A stretch of 6,502 bases of DNA from JBCDBH01 sp039184055 (GTDB lineage: Bacteria > Acidobacteriota > Thermoanaerobaculia > Multivoradales > J023): NCBI GenBank assembly GCA_039184055.1, contig JBCDBH010000334.1, positions 1 through 6,502 on the forward strand, read 5' to 3'. The translations under genes were made by a program, and so were the position numbers. The number at the start of each line of letters is the position of its first letter. Within the stretch, counting starts at the first letter, position 1. Positions 5,162-6,502 of this stretch are shown in pieces. The notes under the pieces were generated by a model, which was not told where the DNA came from, made no database searches, and was given only the letters and a program-made list of their open reading frames with translations.

Positions 5162-6502
5162 GATCGACGACGAGATCGGTCATCTTCTCGAGCTCGCGCT
5201 CGATATGCCGACCGAGGCGCGACGGAGCTTTCTCGACGATGTCGCGAGCTCGAAAGAGGTTGCCGCCGAGGTGAATGCTCTGCTCGATGGCGAGGCGGAA
5301 TTGGGGAGCTTTCTCGACGCGCCACCGCTCGCCTCCATCGCGGATCTCGAGGCAGGCTCCGAGTCGACCTTTGCCGTGCCCGAGCTCGAGGTCGGCTACA
5401 CGATCGGGCGCTTGCGTATCGATGGCGTGCTCGGGTCGGGTGGCATGGGCAAGGTCTACCGCGCGTACGATGAATCGCTCGATCGTTTCGTGGCGATCAA
5501 GGCCTTGCGACCCTCGGTGGCGTGGACGCCAGGTCGCCTCTTGCGCGAAGGGCGCATCCTGTCGCGTCTCTCTCATCCCAACGTGTGCCAGGTCTACGAT
5601 GTCGTCGAGCAGGACGAGACTCTCTTTCTGGTGCTCGAGCTGATCGTCGGCCGAACCCTGACAGCCATGCTCGCGCAGCCGGTGCCGACTTCCGAAGCGC
5701 TCGAGATCGCCTGTACCGTCGCCGAGGTGTTACACGCCGCGCACGCCAAGGGCGTGGTGCATCGTGATCTCAAGCCGAGCAACATCATGGTGAGCGACGA
5801 GGGGCTGGTGAAGATCTTGGACTTCGGTATCGCCCGGTTCCTCGGCGACGCCGACGCTGGGTGGACCGCTGAAATCCCTTCGGGTGGCCGCGTGGCGGCG
5901 AACGCCTCGCGTTCGAATGCCGTGCTCGGTACCCCGATGTACATGAGCCCCGAGCACGCTCGAGGCGAACGCATCACCTCGGCGTCGGACATGTTTGCGT
6001 TCGGCTTGGTGTTGCAGCATCTCTTCACGGGTCGTCCACCCCGCCGAACCGGGTTCGCACCGGTCGAGCTCATGATCGACGCGGCGCGTGGCAACGCCGT
6101 GCCGGTCGAAGGCGGCGATCCTGATCTACGAGCCGTGATCCGGTCTCTGTTGATCGTCGAGCCGTCGTTGCGACCCACCGCCGCGGACGCCGTGAGATGG
6201 CTCGCCACCACCCGTCAAAAAAAACCGGACTCACCTGATACAGCCCGACGGATTCTCGCGCCAGTACCCAGCGAGACGCATGGCGAGGGGCGATGCGGCT
6301 CGATGCAAAGGAAGGGGACTGGCATGCATGACCGCAACGCGAATCGACAACTACCGGCCATGGACGCGGACACTACGGACTCGAACGCTCCGGCCACGGG
6401 TCGTGTCGGTGGATCTCTGATTTTCGCCTCGATCCTGATCCTGGTCGCGGGCTTCTCGACCGGGCTCGCCAAGGCGACTTCCGTCGACAAGGCAGGCACG
6501 GA
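5154..6502 (+). CDS. PknB-type Ser/Thr protein kinase, 3' end outside window
   Basis: The frame is open for 449 codons to the window end. Residues 1-60 are the helical N-terminal region common in sigma-linked kinases (LLELALDMPTEARRSFLDD, EVNALLDG). The kinase domain spans about 87-352 and has all key residues: P-loop GSGGMGKV (94-101), VAIK with lysine K116, E132 in helix C, HRDLKPSN with catalytic D205 and N210, DFG (223-225), a long activation loop, GTPMYMSPE (259-267), DMFAFG (279-284) and the closing R340. It should be active and may phosphorylate the sigma factor encoded upstream. Its ATG overlaps the sigma stop (8 bp), suggesting translational coupling. After Q355-K356-K357, encoded by an A8 tract, comes a low-complexity linker and then a hydrophobic stretch at about 419-439. 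This is either a transmembrane helix of a receptor kinase or the signal peptide of a separate in-frame gene (possible ATG at 6324). Confidence 0.93.
   Translation, partial: MAEIDDEIGHLLELALDMPTEARRSFLDDVASSKEVAAEVNALLDGEAELGSFLDAPPLASIADLEAGSESTFAVPELEVGYTIGRLRIDGVLGSGGMGKVYRAYDESLDRFVAIKALRPSVAWTPGRLLREGRILSRLSHPNVCQVYDVVEQDETLFLVLELIVGRTLTAMLAQPVPTSEALEIACTVAEVLHAAHAKGVVHRDLKPSNIMVSDEGLVKILDFGIARFLGDADAGWTAEIPSGGRVAANASRSNAVLGTPMYMSPEHARGERITSASDMFAFGLVLQHLFTGRPPRRTGFAPVELMIDAARGNAVPVEGGDPDLRAVIRSLLIVEPSLRPTAADAVRWLATTRQKKPDSPDTARRILAPVPSETHGEGRCGSMQRKGTGMHDRNANRQLPAMDADTTDSNAPATGRVGGSLIFASILILVAGFSTGLAKATSVDKAGT
6217..6224 (+). other. A8 homopolymer in the kinase gene (possible slippage site)
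   Basis: Eight consecutive A's read CAA-AAA-AAA just after the kinase domain, a rare run in this GC-rich gene and containing the A-AAA-AAA slippery heptamer. A -1 shift, or one extra A by polymerase slippage, gives ...QKKTGLT and a TGA at 6236-6238. The result is a 361-residue kinase lacking the hydrophobic segment. Confidence 0.55.
6309..6326 (+). promoter_or_regulatory. Possible internal ribosome binding site and ATG in the kinase frame
   Basis: The purine-rich AGGAAGGGG (6309-6317) lies six bases before an ATG at 6324, in the same frame as the kinase. From that ATG the peptide has a polar N-terminus, then a hydrophobic core at codons 6417-6470 and an LAKA|TS-like cleavage site. It would suit the start of a separate exported protein if the kinase ends near 6238. 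It could equally be chance within a kinase linker. Confidence 0.35.

Noticed and set aside
5594..6211. 205-codon open frame on the minus strand opposite the kinase
   Set aside because: The plus strand has every kinase motif in order. The minus reading is low-complexity S/A/R/T with no family resemblance.
6215..6499. Minus-strand open frame at the window end
   Set aside because: Antisense to the continuing kinase frame, with no binding site or recognisable domain.

Overview
The window is a GC-rich, gene-dense bacterial segment with no RNA genes, mobile elements or CRISPR arrays that I can see. Two features hint at lineage: an ECF sigma factor of the kinase-associated family (Sigma70_ECF / TIGR02999 type, the group often called ECF43) next to a PknB-type Ser/Thr kinase, and a secreted beta-helix protein ending in a GFESGDTSSWS tail. 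This combination is familiar from Acidobacteriota (Thermoanaerobaculia-like) and from some Gammaproteobacteria such as Wenzhouxiangella. The assignment is an inference and is weak.

Layout. (1) Positions 1-240 hold the 3' end of a thioredoxin with a WCMPC active site, followed by two hairpins, the second a good intrinsic terminator. (2) Positions 420-803 hold a small NTF2/SnoaL-like protein with a GTG start. (3) A terminator at 833-858 sits between this gene and the convergent gene at 861-2363 (minus strand), a secreted right-handed parallel beta-helix protein. (4) A compact divergent intergenic region (2364-2485) carries an imperfect tandem repeat and a strong sigma70-like promoter. (5) From there a plus-strand cluster runs off the window end: a 683-residue ankyrin-repeat protein (2486-4537), an ECF sigma factor (4550-5161) and a Ser/Thr kinase (5154 to the window end).

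How they may work together. The last three genes lie 12 bp apart and then overlap by 8 bp, so they are probably co-transcribed and the kinase is probably translationally coupled to the sigma factor. In this sigma family the cognate kinase can activate the sigma factor by phosphorylating a threonine in region 2.2, and a candidate threonine (T61) is present here. The ankyrin protein is the unusual partner; a scaffold, sensor or inhibitor role is my inference. The most notable local feature is an A8 tract just after the kinase domain. Slippage there would give a soluble 361-residue kinase instead of one continuing into a hydrophobic, membrane-spanning or signal-peptide-like segment. The alternatives are an ordinary membrane-anchored receptor kinase or a one-base homopolymer error that hides two separate genes.
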